From assembly GCA_027008885.1 (NCBI GenBank), contig JALVDQ010000022.1, positions 1 to 5,523 of the forward strand: 5,523 nucleotides of DNA, read 5' to 3'. The notes below the pieces were generated by a model, which was not told the DNA's origin, did no database searches, and worked only from the letters and a program-made list of their open reading frames with translations. This DNA comes from Thiotrichaceae bacterium (lineage in GTDB: Bacteria; Pseudomonadota; Gammaproteobacteria; Thiotrichales; Thiotrichaceae). Position numbers and translations under genes: made by a program. This document shows positions 5,310-5,523 of this stretch, in pieces (the stretch's first letter is position 1; every line of letters begins with the position of its first letter).

Positions 5310-5468
5310 GAGCCTGTCTGAGAACTAGAAATTGACTGCAAATCCCACAATCTTCATAATCTGAGCTTATCAAGTTCGTTAAATAGAGCGACTATTCGCC
5401 TCTCTTGATAAACTCACCTTATAACAATTCTGAAATTTTCGTTTCAATCCCAGTTCTCAGACAGGCTC
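5310..5468. mobile_element. Miniature inverted-repeat element, copy C
   Basis: The element is 159 bp with perfect 17-bp inverted ends, GAGCCTGTCTGAGAACT (5310-5326) and AGTTCTCAGACAGGCTC (5452-5468), and exact CTAG flanks (5306-5309 and 5469-5472). The interior differs from the other copies and has its own palindrome: TGAGCTTATCAAG (5362-5374) with CTTGATAAACTCA (5404-5416), one mismatch. The right-hand CTAG overlaps the TAG stop codon of glcD. It is the best preserved copy and probably the most recent insertion. Confidence 0.83.
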
Positions 5469-5523
5469 CTAGAACCTGGGTATTTCAGGAAAAGGCAGCT
5501 CTCCATGATGCACATGCATTGCG
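5469..5523 (-). CDS. glcD: C-terminus of glycolate oxidase subunit GlcD (partial)
   Basis: On the - strand, the 17 codons from 5522 read AMHVHHGELPFPEIPRF and end at TAG (5471-5469). The ending, with MHVHxGxLPFPELxRF character, is as I recall it for GlcD-type FAD-linked oxidases. The position directly upstream of glcE and glcF in the same direction is where glcD normally lies. GlcD is the catalytic flavoprotein subunit for glycolate oxidation. The TAG stop lies within the CTAG target duplication of element copy C, so the insertion left the protein end intact. Only the tail is visible, so the identification leans on operon order. Confidence 0.75.
   Translation of the reverse strand, partial: AMHVHHGELPFPEIPRF

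Noticed and set aside
5130..5472. CRISPR-like array from the repeated units
   Set aside because: The repeats alternate in orientation as paired inverted ends, unit lengths vary (55, 117 and 159 bp), and exact CTAG flanks indicate inserted elements rather than repeat-spacer units.

Overview
The window looks like chromosomal DNA from a gammaproteobacterium (a betaproteobacterium is possible). The evidence is a YhhQ-type queuosine-precursor transporter, a FimV-type pilus assembly protein and a glcDEF glycolate oxidase operon. The DNA is moderately AT-rich, with very AT-rich intergenic stretches. The genus cannot be read from the sequence.

Layout, left to right. (1) The last 41 codons of an unidentified + strand gene (1-126). 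(2) A 128-bp miniature inverted-repeat element (127-254) that starts at that gene's TAG stop codon. (3) yhhQ on the - strand (276-953), headed by a compact preQ1-I riboswitch (958-992) and a promoter whose predicted start lies just upstream of the aptamer. (4) A gene-free spacer (954-1437) with the riboswitch and promoter on its left, short tandem repeats, a C7-containing dispersed repeat and an 11-bp-period direct repeat in the middle, and a good sigma70-like promoter on its right. (5) A FimV-family gene (1438-2721, +) encoding signal peptide, LysM-like domain, coiled coil, membrane helix and FimV C-terminal motif. (6) After a 9-bp gap, the convergent glc genes on the - strand: glcF (2731-3945) and glcE (3951-5051), then a gene-free stretch (5052-5468) and the last 17 codons of a probable glcD (5469-5523). 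GlcD, GlcE and GlcF together form membrane-associated glycolate oxidase, with flavin subunits passing electrons to an iron-sulfur subunit.

The most unusual content is a family of miniature inverted-repeat elements with ends close to GAGCCTGTCTGAGAACTA. One copy lies at 127-254. Three more sit nose to tail at 5130-5468, inside the glc operon between glcD and glcE, separated by single CTAG tetramers. A probable scar lies at 2718-2730 between fimV and glcF. The flanking tetramers (TTAG, CTAG, TTAA) fit the rule YTAR, and at all three loci this tetramer overlaps a stop codon: that of the unknown gene, of glcD and of glcF. The better preserved copies share ends but have unrelated interiors, each with its own internal palindrome. 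No transposase is encoded in the window, so any mobilising enzyme must be elsewhere. A second, separate 30-bp dispersed repeat containing C7 occurs upstream of fimV and upstream of glcE in opposite orientations.
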